Positions 8,002 to 16,705 of a stretch of DNA of 51,599 nucleotides are shown here, piece by piece. Made by a program: the position numbers and the translations under genes. Where the stretch lies: NCBI GenBank assembly GCA_947475065.1, contig CANJLB010000024.1, positions 1 through 51,599 of the forward strand, read 5' to 3'. This DNA is from Opitutia bacterium. GTDB taxonomy: Bacteria > Verrucomicrobiota > Verrucomicrobiia > Opitutales > Opitutaceae. Below the pieces are notes generated by a model. That model was not told the origin of the DNA and made no database searches. It worked only from the letters and a program-made list of their open reading frames with translations. How positions within the stretch are numbered: the stretch's first letter is position 1; each line of letters opens with the position of its first letter.

Positions 8002-9396
8002 TCACTGGCTGGCGTAAAAGGCGTCGATTTTGGCCGATACATCTTTGTAGCCCATGTCGTCCGCGTAGATGATTTTGTATTCGTTGATGGCCTCTTCCTT
8101 CTTGCCCATCTTTTCGTAGCAGTCGGCCAGCTCGTAGATCACTTCTTTTTTCTGGTCATCCAAATTCGTGAGCTCGTTCTTGGCGTTCTGCAGTTCGGCG
8201 AGGGCGAGGTCGAACATCTTGCGGGCCTTGAACGCCCGGCCCATGCCGATGATGGCTTGGATGCGAACTTTGGGGCTCTTTTTGGCCTGCTGGAAGTTGG
8301 ACGTCGCGTTGCCATAGTCTTTCAGACCAAGATAAAGGGCGCCCAAGGTGAAGCGGCCCTCAAAGTCGTTAGGATATCGCTCAACGTAGTTCTTGGCGTC
8401 GGCCAGGCGGAAATTCGCCAGACCAATCCTGTCCTTTTCGAGCTGGGCCTGCAGCGCGCTGTCGGCCGGGGTGGCGGCCAGTGAGGTCTCGAGTTCCTTG
8501 ATCTCTGCCTCAAGCAGGGCGATCTGCATGTCCGTCTCGGTTTTCTCGAGGGAGACGTCGGCCTTGCCATTGGGCAGGGCGCGGGCCTTGCGGATCCAGA
8601 CGATGGCTTCGGGAAGATTCTTCAGGTTGCGGTAACCGTCCACGATGGCGCGGATGTGATCAAGGTTGTCCGGCTGCAACTGGTGGCGGCCCTTGGCCTC
8701 ATCAATGAGACGTCCGGTCATTTCGTCGGACGTCATGAGCTTGGACGCCTGCTCCATCGATACCACACTCGCCTCGTCCTTGAGCTTGTCCCGGAAAGAA
8801 CCCTTCTGATCCTCCCAGTTGCCTTTCTCGGTCGTTACCACCACGGAGGCCCGGCGCATCAGGTCGAGGGCGTTGCCGTCGTTGGAGTTGACCTTGAGAA
8901 TGAGGTCGGCGACGCGGAGCGCCTCCTTGGGCTTCTTGATGGTGAGATAGCCCTCACCGAGCTTGAGCATGAGTTCCGCATCATTCGGCTGGGCCTCATG
9001 GGCGCACTCCAAGGCCCACACGGATGTCTCGGGCATGCCGAGCGCACCGGCGGCCTCAGCCAGCAGCTTGAGCGCAGGCAGGCTGTTCGGGTCGGCCGCG
9101 ATCAGCTTATCGGCGTTTTCGAGCATCTTGGCTGGCTCCTTGGCGTTGCCAAAGAGGAAGCCGGCCTGCGTGACGGAACCGAACATCCTCGCGCCAAGTT
9201 TGCTCTTGGACTGCTGGTTCTTGAGCTGCGCCGTGCGCAGCAGCTTGCGCACCGGCAGGCAGCCGGGTGCGGCCTTCAGCACTTGGGCGGCCACGTCGAG
9301 GACGTAGTCGAGATTGCCGCGCTGGAGGGCGGTCTGGGCGTTTTCGACCTGCTTTTGAAGGCGGGAGTCGAGGGAGGAGACGGTGACATCGGGCAT
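8002..9396 (-). CDS. TPR-repeat protein of unknown function
   Basis: The 464-residue protein is helical throughout and lacks a signal peptide, so it is probably cytosolic. Tetratricopeptide-like units appear at about residues 14-50 (ALQRGNLDYVLDVAAQVLKAAPG), 95-185 (AEAAGALGMPETSVWALECAHEAQPNDAELMLKLGEGYL) and 345-460 (FTLGALYLGLKDYGNATSNFQQA; YELADCYEKMGKKEEAINEYK). The middle, about 290-330, is an acidic coiled-coil-like segment. TPR arrays bind partner proteins, and nothing here reveals the partner. It is monocistronic: its own terminator follows and glmM ends 128 bp upstream. The composition is less GC-skewed than its neighbours, which is usual for highly expressed genes in such genomes, but that is only an impression. 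Confidence 0.85.
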   Translation of the reverse strand: MPDVTVSSLDSRLQKQVENAQTALQRGNLDYVLDVAAQVLKAAPGCLPVRKLLRTAQLKNQQSKSKLGARMFGSVTQAGFLFGNAKEPAKMLENADKLIAADPNSLPALKLLAEAAGALGMPETSVWALECAHEAQPNDAELMLKLGEGYLTIKKPKEALRVADLILKVNSNDGNALDLMRRASVVVTTEKGNWEDQKGSFRDKLKDEASVVSMEQASKLMTSDEMTGRLIDEAKGRHQLQPDNLDHIRAIVDGYRNLKNLPEAIVWIRKARALPNGKADVSLEKTETDMQIALLEAEIKELETSLAATPADSALQAQLEKDRIGLANFRLADAKNYVERYPNDFEGRFTLGALYLGLKDYGNATSNFQQAKKSPKVRIQAIIGMGRAFKARKMFDLALAELQNAKNELTNLDDQKKEVIYELADCYEKMGKKEEAINEYKIIYADDMGYKDVSAKIDAFYASQ

Positions 9397-9523
9397 GGGA
9401 GTAAAGACGGGGAAAAGAGTGGTTTAAAACAATGCATTCCGGTGGTCAATGCAATACCCGAAAGTAGCAGAATTTTTTACGCCACTCTGTGCTCCGGCTT
9501 CACGCCAACACCGGCCTGCCCGA

Positions 9524-10975
9524 TCAGCCTGTGGCGGTCGCGCCCAAATCAGCCCGCGCAGCCGCCGCCAGCCGTGCCAGTCCGTCGCGCACGGCCTCGT
9601 CCGTCGGCCCCTCAACCAGAAGGCGCAGCTTCGGCTCCGTGCCCGACCACCGCGCCAGCACGCGGCCGCGTGCGCCCAACTCGGTCTCCAGCGCGCGGAC
9701 CGCCGCCGCGAGGGCCGGCAAAGTCTCGAGTCCCGGCTTGGCCGCGCCCGCCGCCACCGTGACCGTCGTGCTGGCCTGCGGAAATTTCTTCAGTCCCCGC
9801 CGCAGCTCCGACAATGGCTGCCCCGTCGCCAGCATCACCCCGATGACGCGCAATGCGGCCACCAGCCCGTCGCCGGACGGCGACACGTCGGCGCAAATGA
9901 TATGTCCGCTCGACTCGCCACCGAGCATCGCGCCTGCCGCCCGCATCGCCTCGGCCACATGACGGTCGCCCACCGGTGTCCGCAGCACGCGCCCGCCCGC
10001 CGCCGTCACCGCCGCATCCACGCCGAGATTGCTCTGCACCGTCACCACGAGTGTGTCCGCCGCAAGCCGCCCCTCGCGCAAGGCATGCAACGCGAGCAAT
10101 GTCAGGACCTCGTCGCCATCAAGCACCTCTCCATGCTCGTCGCACAGCACACACCGGTCGCCGTCGCCGTCGTGCGCGATGCCCAGCCGCGCTCCCGCCG
10201 CGCGGACGGCCGCACACATTTTTTCCGGATGCTCGCTGCCGACACCGTCGTTGATGCGTCCGCGATTCGCTCCATTGCCAATGCCAATGCTGCCAATTCT
10301 GAAAATCTCCGCACCCAGTTTTTCCAAAACGATCCGGCTCGTAGCGCTCGTAGCGCCATTCGCCGTGTCGAGCACCACGTGCCAGCCACGTAATGCGCTG
10401 GCGGGCAGCAGTCCCATCATCGCTGCAGCATAATTGTCGCTGAACTCAGGAACCAAACACCCGGGCGTGCTACCGGCGCCGCCATTTATCAACGCAGCCT
10501 TCACTCGCTCCCCCACTCGGGCCAGCAACGTCTCAATTCGGGCCTCCTCCGCATCCGACAGTTTCAACCCACCGCGCTTGAAAAACTTGATGCCATTGTC
10601 GCCCGCCGGATTGTGCGATGCGGTGACAACCACGCCGAGCGCGGCGCCCTCCGTTTTTACCATCAGCGCCACCGCTGGCGTCGGCAACACGCCAAGATCC
10701 AACGGCTCCATCCCCGCCACGCGCAGACCCACGGTCACCGCCTGCGTCAGCGATTCGCCCGACGTCCGTGGGTCGCGTCCGATCAGCACGCTCTTGCCCG
10801 CCGTGCCTGCGCCCGGCGCAGTGGGGCTTCCCGTCTCCCGCCTCCCGGCTCCTTGCTCTTTCACCCATTCTCCAGCCGCGCACGCCAGCAGCGCGAAAAA
10901 CATCTCGTTGACCACCAGTCCGCCATAGGGCCCGCGCACGCCATCAGTGCCAAAAAATTGCCGGGTGCTGCTCAT
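9524..10975 (-). CDS. glmM: Phosphoglucosamine mutase GlmM
   Basis: The product converts glucosamine-6-phosphate to glucosamine-1-phosphate, the step before UDP-GlcNAc for peptidoglycan and lipopolysaccharide. It starts with the typical RQFFGTDGVRG. The phosphoserine loop is TASHNPAGDNGIKFF with Ser120 (Ser102 in E. coli), the metal loop is DGDGDRC, the sugar loop is GGESSGH, and the phosphate-binding C-terminal motif is RWSGTEPKLRLLVEG. It has 483 residues against about 445 usually. Part of the excess is an insert at about residues 39-58 between the first helix and VLIGRDPRTSGE, encoded by degenerate 7-bp repeats. The start overlaps the trpD stop (ATGA), so it is translated from a trpD-glmM transcript. 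Confidence 0.95.
   Translation of the reverse strand: MSSTRQFFGTDGVRGPYGGLVVNEMFFALLACAAGEWVKEQGAGRRETGSPTAPGAGTAGKSVLIGRDPRTSGESLTQAVTVGLRVAGMEPLDLGVLPTPAVALMVKTEGAALGVVVTASHNPAGDNGIKFFKRGGLKLSDAEEARIETLLARVGERVKAALINGGAGSTPGCLVPEFSDNYAAAMMGLLPASALRGWHVVLDTANGATSATSRIVLEKLGAEIFRIGSIGIGNGANRGRINDGVGSEHPEKMCAAVRAAGARLGIAHDGDGDRCVLCDEHGEVLDGDEVLTLLALHALREGRLAADTLVVTVQSNLGVDAAVTAAGGRVLRTPVGDRHVAEAMRAAGAMLGGESSGHIICADVSPSGDGLVAALRVIGVMLATGQPLSELRRGLKKFPQASTTVTVAAGAAKPGLETLPALAAAVRALETELGARGRVLARWSGTEPKLRLLVEGPTDEAVRDGLARLAAAARADLGATATG
10826..10860. repeat. Five degenerate heptamers inside glmM
   Basis: On the plus strand five successive 7-mers follow a loose GNCTCCC pattern: GCTTCCC, GTCTCCC, GCCTCCC, GGCTCCT, TGCTCTT. 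They encode part of an extra segment of GlmM (around KEQGAGRRETGSPT) in a surface position between conserved blocks. The frame stays open. Confidence 0.6.
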
Positions 10976-12063
10976 GGCCGGGAAAAAAACTCACGGGTCG
11001 CCGCAATCTTGTTTTTCACCGCACCGCCCAGCAGCAGCTCCCGGGCCTCGCCGAGGCCCGTGCTTACGTCCGGCGTTTTGCCCACGATCCACATTCCCGC
11101 CGCCGCGTTGAGCACGATCGTATCCACCAGCCCCGCCGGCCCGTGTCCGGCCAGCACCGCCTCCAGAATCTGCAGGTTCTCCGTCAGGTCCCCGCCCCGC
11201 AGGTCGTCAAATCCCGCCGCGCGCAGCCCAAAATCTTCCGCGCGCCACACGTCGTCCACTCCGGCCAGCCGCCCACAGCCGCGCACGTGGTTAATTGTCG
11301 CCGTGGTCATTTCATCAATCCCGCCTGCCGTCTTTCCTCCTGACTCCTGACTTCTGACTTCTGACTTCTCAGCAGGTATCACTCCATGTGCCACCAGTCC
11401 CGCCTGCGCGCCGAGGGCACCGAGTGCGTCCGCCACCCGCGATACCCAGGCCTCGGCAAAAACTCCCGCCAGCGCATGCGCCGGCCGGCCGGGGTTGATG
11501 AGCGGTCCGAGAAGGTTGAACACTGTCCGCCGTCCTCTCGCCGCCAGCGCCTTCCGCACGGGTGCGACGTGCTTGAACGCCGGATGGTAGTTCGGCGCAA
11601 AAAAGAAGACGAAGCCCAGCTCGTCCAACGCACGCCGTAGTTTTTCCGGCGATGCGGCAAGGTCCACCCCGAGCGCCCCGAGCAGGTCGGCGCTGCCGCA
11701 CTTCGAGGTGATGCCGCGGTTGCCATGTTTCATCACGGGCACACCTGCACAGGCGAGGACCAGCGTGACCACACTCGACACATTGAATCCGCCCGCATGG
11801 TCGCCACCGGTACCGACGACGTCGATCGCCCGCGCCGACCGCTCCCCCATGCCGGGATCCACGGCCATGGCCCGGAAAGCCCGCGCAAACTCCGCGACCT
11901 CCGCCGCCGTCTCGCCCTTGTCTGTCAGCGCCAGCAGAAATTGTTCCTTTGCCGCGTCCGCGACCTCCGCCGCCGCCAGCGCCCGGGCCGCGTCCGCGAC
12001 CTGCCCCGCCGCGAGATCGCAACGAGCCAGCAGCCCGGCGGTGAGGTCGGTAAGTTCGGCCAT
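10972..12063 (-). CDS. trpD: Anthranilate phosphoribosyltransferase TrpD
   Basis: The enzyme joins anthranilate and PRPP, the second step of tryptophan synthesis. It has 363 residues. The PRPP-binding loop is DVVGTGGDHAGGFNVSS, followed by KHGNRGITSKCGSADLLGALG, where Lys and Ser contact the substrates, and FFFAPNYHPAFKHVAPVRK. FNLLGPLINPGRP is the family signature. An extra stretch of about 20 residues (around AEKSEVRSQESGGKTAG) sits between VAHG and GIDEM, which are nearly adjacent in other TrpDs; it is encoded by 7-bp tandem repeats. Start: the ATG before AELTDLTAGLL. A much longer open frame upstream on this strand is antisense to uppP. The stop overlaps the glmM start. Confidence 0.95.
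   Translation of the reverse strand: MAELTDLTAGLLARCDLAAGQVADAARALAAAEVADAAKEQFLLALTDKGETAAEVAEFARAFRAMAVDPGMGERSARAIDVVGTGGDHAGGFNVSSVVTLVLACAGVPVMKHGNRGITSKCGSADLLGALGVDLAASPEKLRRALDELGFVFFFAPNYHPAFKHVAPVRKALAARGRRTVFNLLGPLINPGRPAHALAGVFAEAWVSRVADALGALGAQAGLVAHGVIPAEKSEVRSQESGGKTAGGIDEMTTATINHVRGCGRLAGVDDVWRAEDFGLRAAGFDDLRGGDLTENLQILEAVLAGHGPAGLVDTIVLNAAAGMWIVGKTPDVSTGLGEARELLLGGAVKNKIAATREFFSRP
11341..11368. repeat. Four tandem heptamers (TGACTYC) inside trpD
   Basis: One TGACTCC is followed by three identical TGACTTC units on the plus strand. They lie within trpD and encode EVRSQES-like residues on the other strand. The insertion did not break the reading frame. Confidence 0.85.
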
Positions 12064-12141
12064 ACGCCCACGAGAGAGCCGGCGACCCGGCCCGCCGCAA
12101 ATAAAATTGCACCCTGCCCGCCAAACTGAAACCAAGTCCCC

Positions 12142-13197
12142 GTGAGAAAATTTCTCCTGTTTCCGCTCCTTTTGCTCGGCCTCGTGCTCGCCCGCGCGGC
12201 CGGCCCCACACCGCCGGCCGCGCCCGCCGCTCCGTCCCCTGCCCTCCAAAATCCCACCTTGCCCCTCCCGGCCGCCCTCATCTTTGGCGTCGTCGAGGGG
12301 GTCACGGAGTTTCTCCCCGTTTCCTCGACCGGCCACCTGATCGTCGCCACCTCGGCGCTCGGCCTCGAAGGCGAACAGCCGCTCACCACCCCCGCCGGCG
12401 GACCGCTTTATTACAAAAAACCCTCCGCCAAGCATCCCGCCGGCGTGCCGCTCACGACCAAGCTCGCCGCCGACACGTTCACCATCGTCATCCAGTTCGG
12501 AGCCATCGCCGCGGTCGCACTTCTCTATTGGCCCCAGCTCCTCTCCATGCTGAATGGCCTGCTCGGGCGCGACGCCGTCGGCCGCCGTCTGCTGGTCAAT
12601 GTCCTCGTCGCCTTCTTCCCCGCCGCCGTCCTTGGTCTGCTCGTACACGACTGGATTGATGCACACCTGTTTTCCATCGGAGCCGTCATCGCCGCCCAGG
12701 TCGCCGGTGCGCTCTTCATGTGGTGGGCCGAGCGCCGCCGCCTTGCCCGACGCCACCAGCCGGCGCAGCCGGGCGACGCTCCGGACGGAAACCGCCACAC
12801 CGCCGCCGATCTCACCCTTGGGCAGGCCGCTCAGATCGGCGCTCTGCAATGCGTGGCGATGTGGCCCGGCACCAGCCGCTCGATGATGACCATCGTCGGT
12901 GGCCAGCTGGCCGGGCTCGATCCGCGCGGCTCGGCCGAGTTCAGTTTCCTGCTCGGCTTCGTCACCCTCACCGCCGCCACCGCCTACAAAGGCTGGAGCA
13001 GCGGTGCGGCGATGCTCGCGGTCTTCGGCTGGCCGCATGTCCTGCTCGGTTGCGCCGTCGCCGCCATCACCGCCGCGCTGAGTGTAAAATTTCTGGTGAA
13101 CTGGCTCGTGCGTCACGGGCTGATGCTCTTCGTCTGGTATCGTCTCGCCTTTGCCGCGCTGCTCGCCGGCCTGCTGGCGGCAGGCATTCTCCGGTGA
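12142..13197 (+). CDS. uppP: Undecaprenyl-diphosphatase UppP (BacA)
   Basis: This integral membrane enzyme dephosphorylates undecaprenyl diphosphate to recycle the lipid carrier of peptidoglycan synthesis; loss gives bacitracin sensitivity. The two catalytic motifs are clear: EGVTEFLPVSSTGHLIV and, later, WPGTSRSMMTIVGGQLAG. It has 351 residues against about 270 in E. coli. The excess is an N-terminal hydrophobic leader with an Ala/Pro stretch (residues 1-45), a loop of about 30 residues after the first motif (GGPLYYKKPSAKHPAG) and a hydrophilic loop near residue 210 (RRHQPAQPGDAPDGNRH). The start is GTG. It diverges from trpD and converges on recF with only 1 bp between the stop codons. Confidence 0.95.
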   Translation: MRKFLLFPLLLLGLVLARAAGPTPPAAPAAPSPALQNPTLPLPAALIFGVVEGVTEFLPVSSTGHLIVATSALGLEGEQPLTTPAGGPLYYKKPSAKHPAGVPLTTKLAADTFTIVIQFGAIAAVALLYWPQLLSMLNGLLGRDAVGRRLLVNVLVAFFPAAVLGLLVHDWIDAHLFSIGAVIAAQVAGALFMWWAERRRLARRHQPAQPGDAPDGNRHTAADLTLGQAAQIGALQCVAMWPGTSRSMMTIVGGQLAGLDPRGSAEFSFLLGFVTLTAATAYKGWSSGAAMLAVFGWPHVLLGCAVAAITAALSVKFLVNWLVRHGLMLFVWYRLAFAALLAGLLAAGILR

Positions 13198-13198
13198 T

Positions 13199-14278
13199 TT
13201 AGACCGGCAGCGGGGTGAAGCCGCCGGTCGCCACCGCGAACTGCTGCCACGCTCCCACCTCTGCGTCGGGCGGCTGCGTGCCGGTGGCGAGCACCTGCCG
13301 GCCAGTGCCGAGCGCCGCCCAGAAGCGCCCCCGCCGCACGGGGTCAAGTTCACCCAGCATGTCGTCCGCGAGCAGCAGCGGCTCCACCCCGGAGCGCACG
13401 CGGAAAAACTCCGCCTGCGCCAGCCTCAACGCCAGCATCAGGGCGCGTTGCTGGCCCTCGGAACCAAAATCCCGTGCCGCGCGGCCATCAAGTGTCAGCT
13501 CCAGGTCGTCCCGGTGCGGCCCGGCCACGGTCGCGCGCCATTGCCGGTCGCGCTCGCGGTTTTTGGCCAGCGCCGCCATCCATGCCGCCGCGTCGCCCGC
13601 CGTGAGGTCGGGCACGTGGTGCAGCCCGGGGGTTTCCGCTCCGTCCGCCACCCGCGCATAGGCGGTGGCGAGGTGTGCCGACAGCTCCGATGCCCCGGCG
13701 GCGCGTTTCGTTGCCAGCGTGGCGGCGGCGGATGCGAACGGCGGCTCAAATGCCGCCAGTTCGTCATCGGGCCGGCCGAGCTTGAGCAGGCTGTTCCGCT
13801 CGGCGAGCGCGCGGTGGTAGGTTTGCAACGCCGCGAAATAATCCGCATCCATCGAGGCAAGCGTCAGGTCGAGCCAGCGGCGGCGGGTGGCGGGCGCACC
13901 GCGCACGAGCTGCAAATCCTGCGAGGAAAACACCACGGTGGGAAACCGACCGAGGTGGTCGCCAAGCCGCGTCACGCGCTCGCCATCGCACTCGACCTCC
14001 TTGCCGGTGGCGCGGAGCCGGATGACCACTCGCGTCACGCTCAGCCGCTCGTGCTCCAGCTCAAGCGCGACCGCCGCTTCCGGCTGGCCGTGGGCGATGA
14101 GCATGCGCGCATCGCTGGTGCGGAACGAACGCAGCGCGGTAACGAGACCGACAGCCTCGATGAGGTTGGTCTTGCCCTGCCCGTTCGCCCCGAGAAAAAA
14201 CTGGCGCGGCCCGTCGAGCACGAGCTCGGCCAGCGCGACGTTGCGGAAATGCTGGAGTGTGATCCGGCGGAGGCGCAT
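13199..14278 (-). CDS. recF: DNA replication and repair protein RecF
   Basis: RecF is an SMC/ABC-type ATPase that with RecO and RecR loads RecA at gaps. The protein has 359 residues, the family norm. It opens with [14 protein letters not shown]; Walker A is [15 protein letters not shown] (residues 30-44), the ABC signature region is [20 protein letters not shown], and Walker B is [20 protein letters not shown] place the start at the ATG before [10 protein letters not shown]; the frame is open upstream, but that part has no family similarity. It is not beside dnaA, dnaN or gyrB as in many bacteria. Confidence 0.95.
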   Translation of the reverse strand: MRLRRITLQHFRNVALAELVLDGPRQFFLGANGQGKTNLIEAVGLVTALRSFRTSDARMLIAHGQPEAAVALELEHERLSVTRVVIRLRATGKEVECDGERVTRLGDHLGRFPTVVFSSQDLQLVRGAPATRRRWLDLTLASMDADYFAALQTYHRALAERNSLLKLGRPDDELAAFEPPFASAAATLATKRAAGASELSAHLATAYARVADGAETPGLHHVPDLTAGDAAAWMAALAKNRERDRQWRATVAGPHRDDLELTLDGRAARDFGSEGQQRALMLALRLAQAEFFRVRSGVEPLLLADDMLGELDPVRRGRFWAALGTGRQVLATGTQPPDAEVGAWQQFAVATGGFTPLPV

Positions 14279-14304
14279 CAGCAGTGAAGATGCTTTTCGC
14301 GTAG

Positions 14305-14492
14305 CCCGCCGTGTGAGCGGCGGGATCGGGCAGTTATGGCGTCCTGTAGGGCAGCTTGCTGCGTTCGTTTTTTCCGGGGAGCGCCTGCGTCTCGCAGGCT
14401 GCGGGACGCGTGCGCTCCCCGGCCCCACCGGCCGTGCGAGCTTGGTAGGGCTGGTCTTTGACCGGCCTTCGGAGGCCAGTCGGAGACTGGCC
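14305..14492. repeat. Cluster of three palindromic (REP-like) sequences upstream of recF
   Basis: The intergenic stretch holds a 7-bp hairpin (14305-14324). A long palindrome at 14374-14422 has perfect 11-bp outer arms (CCGGGGAGCGC and its complement) and further inner pairing. A third unit at 14474-14492 has 8-bp arms GGCCAGTC/GACTGGCC around GGA. None is followed by a U-run on the strand where it would terminate a gene. The style matches dispersed extragenic palindromes rather than terminators. Confidence 0.6.
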
Positions 14493-14513
14493 CTTCGGTG
14501 GAGGCGGACGCGG

Positions 14514-15662
14514 TCATGGTTGCACCACGTTGGCGGCGGGCGGCACTTCCGGTGCGACGGCGGCCAGGGCCTCCGCCAGCGCCAGCCAGCCGGCCTCGGT
14601 CGTATCCCAGCCCGCGCTCACCCGGAGGGCACGCCGCGCCTCGTCGGCCGCGAGGCCCATCGCCGCCAGCACATGCGACGGCCCGGCCTTGCCCGTGGCG
14701 CACGCCGCCCCGGTCGAAACCAGAAAATCCCGCCGCTCCAGCCGCGCGACCCAGCGCTCGCCCTCGCCGTGGGGCAGCAGCAGCGACACCGTGTTCCATA
14801 GCCGCTCCGCGCCGGCGGCCACGACCACCGTGCCCGGCACGGCGGCGAGCACCGCCCGCTCAAAATTTTTCCGCCAGCGCAGCCGCTCGGTTTCAAAGAG
14901 CACCTTCGTCGTCTCCGCGTCGGCGAGCGCGGCGAGCATGGCGACCACGCCGGGATAATTTTCCGTGCCACCGCGCCGGCCCTGCTCCTGCGCCCCGCCA
15001 TGCTGCGCGCAAAAATTATCTGCGCCCGGCGCAACCTGCAGGAAACCCACGCCCTTCGGCCCGCCGAACTTGTGCGCCGAACCGATGACCCAGCCCGCAC
15101 CGCCCAGCCCCGAGCCCGGCAGCTTGCCCAGCCATTGCGTCGCGTCGCACAGGAACGGCACGCGCGCCCGGCGGCAGCTTGCGGCGAGTTCGGCCCACGG
15201 CTGGAGCACGCCGGTCTCGTTGTTCGCCGCCATCACAGCGACGGCCGTCGCGCCGCCGGCCGACAGCAATTTTTCCGCCTCCGCCACCTGAACCACGCCG
15301 TCTCGCGTGACCGGCAGCCACGCGATGCGCCCCTCGCCGAAATGCGCGCGCGCCGCCTCAATCACACACGGGTGCTCGGTCGGGCTGACGGCGACCCGCT
15401 CGGCAGGCGGCAGCGTGCGCGCCCAGTGCGACAGCACGGAGTTGGCCCCCTCCGTCGCGCCGGAATTGAACACGATGCGACCCGGCTCCCCGCCGAGAAA
15501 CTGCGCCAGCTGCGCCCGCGCGGCGTCCAGCCGGAGCCGGACCCGGGCGGCGGCGCGCGTGGGGCTGGACGGGTTGTGCCAAGCCTCGTCCTGCGCGCGC
15601 AGCCACGCCTCGCGCGCGGCGGGCGAGAGCGGCGCAGTGGCGTTGTGGTCGAAATACGGCAT
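14514..15662 (-). CDS. Cysteine desulfurase (NifS/IscS-like class V aminotransferase)
   Basis: This PLP enzyme removes sulfur from cysteine as an enzyme persulfide for Fe-S clusters or thiolation. It has 382 residues. The N-terminus is the family's [10 protein letters not shown]. Further on come [20 protein letters not shown], the PLP lysine Lys198 in [11 protein letters not shown], and the catalytic Cys321 in [17 protein letters not shown]. The Cys-loop with SxxAAC is nearer the NifS/IscS group I than SufS. No iscU, iscA or suf genes adjoin, so its acceptor is unknown. The start is the ATG before [10 protein letters not shown]; upstream in-frame codons lie in the spacer to the divergent lipid-kinase gene. 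Confidence 0.93.
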   Translation of the reverse strand: MPYFDHNATAPLSPAAREAWLRAQDEAWHNPSSPTRAAARVRLRLDAARAQLAQFLGGEPGRIVFNSGATEGANSVLSHWARTLPPAERVAVSPTEHPCVIEAARAHFGEGRIAWLPVTRDGVVQVAEAEKLLSAGGATAVAVMAANNETGVLQPWAELAASCRRARVPFLCDATQWLGKLPGSGLGGAGWVIGSAHKFGGPKGVGFLQVAPGADNFCAQHGGAQEQGRRGGTENYPGVVAMLAALADAETTKVLFETERLRWRKNFERAVLAAVPGTVVVAAGAERLWNTVSLLLPHGEGERWVARLERRDFLVSTGAACATGKAGPSHVLAAMGLAADEARRALRVSAGWDTTEAGWLALAEALAAVAPEVPPAANVVQP

Positions 15663-15757
15663 CCCGCCAGCGTGCCGCGCCCCGCCCCGCTGGCAAGCGG
15701 CGGAATGCACCGGTTTTCGCGTGGCGTCCGCCCAATTTTCTCCCACCGTCGCCCCTT

Positions 15758-16639
15758 CTGAAAACGCGCATCATCTACAATCCCCGCTCCGGCCATCTCG
15801 CGAGCAAGCCAGGCCTGCTCGCGCTCGCCCAGCGCTGGGTGGCCGACCACCGCCCGGAAGCCGCCATTGTCCCCACCGAGCGCGGCGGCCACGCCACCGA
15901 ACTCGCGCGCCAGGCCGTCGCCGACGGCTGCGACCTGGTCATGGCATTCGGTGGTGACGGCACGATGAACGAGGTCGCCCAAGCCCTCCTGAACACGCCC
16001 GCCACTCTCGCGCTCCTGCCCTGCGGCTCGGGCAACGGCCTCGCCCGGCACCTCGGCATCCCGCTCGACCCCGCCGCCGCGCTCGCGCTCCTGCTCACGG
16101 GCCGACCTCGCGCCATTGACGCCGGTTTCGCCGACAACCGGCCCTTTTTTGTAGTCGCCGGCCTTGGCTTTGAGGCGGAGATCGCGCAGCGCTTCAGCCT
16201 CCTCACGAAGCGGGGTTTCACCGGCTACCTCCGTACAAGTGCGGCCGCGTGGTGGAACTATGTCGCGCAGGAGTATGCCATCACTCCCGCGGACGGAGCC
16301 CGCCACGCGCACCGCGCCTTCACCCTCGCCGTCGCCAATTGCAACCAATACGGCAACGAGGCCCGCATCGCCCCGCGCGCGGAGGTGGACGACGGCCTCC
16401 TCGACCTCACCGCCGTGCCGCCCTTGAATGTTTTCAACGCCGCGCCGCTGCTGCTCACGCTGTTTCGTGGAACCCTCGACCGGTGCCGTCACGTACCGCA
16501 GTTTCGCGCGACAAAATTTACCGTCGAGCGCCCTGCCCCCGGCCCCCTGCACACCGACGGCGAGGTGCACGAGGCCGGCGCCCGCGTGGAGTTCACCGTC
16601 CGCCCGCGCTGCCTGCGCGTGCTCGTGCCGGCCCGGTAA
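15758..16639 (+). CDS. Diacylglycerol kinase-like lipid kinase (YegS/DagK family), probable CTG start
   Basis: The protein has the DAGK catalytic domain found in YegS, DgkB and sphingosine kinases: N-terminal IIYNPRSGH (NPxSG nucleotide loop), then VMAFGGDGTMNEVAQALL (GGDGT) and LPCGSGNGLARHLGIP, and a C-terminal beta domain ending TDGEVHEAGARVEFTV. It phosphorylates a lipid hydroxyl with ATP at the inner membrane. The first ATG-like start in frame (GTG at 15839) would remove the NPxSG motif. The frame upstream contains no ATG, GTG or TTG, but a CTG at 15758 gives LKTRIIYNPRSG, exactly where other members begin with MKT-like residues. I therefore propose CTG, giving 293 residues. No clear Shine-Dalgarno site precedes it. 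Confidence 0.85.
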   Translation: MKTRIIYNPRSGHLASKPGLLALAQRWVADHRPEAAIVPTERGGHATELARQAVADGCDLVMAFGGDGTMNEVAQALLNTPATLALLPCGSGNGLARHLGIPLDPAAALALLLTGRPRAIDAGFADNRPFFVVAGLGFEAEIAQRFSLLTKRGFTGYLRTSAAAWWNYVAQEYAITPADGARHAHRAFTLAVANCNQYGNEARIAPRAEVDDGLLDLTAVPPLNVFNAAPLLLTLFRGTLDRCRHVPQFRATKFTVERPAPGPLHTDGEVHEAGARVEFTVRPRCLRVLVPAR

Positions 16640-16673
16640 ATATCGGGTAGTGGCTCAGTTTGGTCGGTGGTAG

Positions 16674-16694
16674 GTTGCGCGCTCGCCGCGCAAC
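16674..16694. terminator. Hairpin between convergent genes, possible bidirectional terminator
   Basis: An 8-bp perfect stem GTTGCGCG/CGCGCAAC closes a 5-nt loop. It lies in the 66 bp between the stops of the rightward lipid-kinase gene and the leftward GGDEF gene. Only a short T pair follows, so terminator activity is an inference from position and stem strength. Confidence 0.4.
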
Positions 16695-16705
16695 TTCGCA
16701 CTCCA

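Noticed and set aside
10972-13353. A 793-codon minus-strand frame running from trpD back through uppP
   Set aside because: Only the part after 12,063 is TrpD. The rest is antisense to the clear uppP gene and its translation is low-complexity Gly/Arg/Glu.
13199-14278. Replication origin near recF
   Set aside because: recF often lies by oriC, but dnaA, dnaN, gyrB and DnaA-box clusters are absent.
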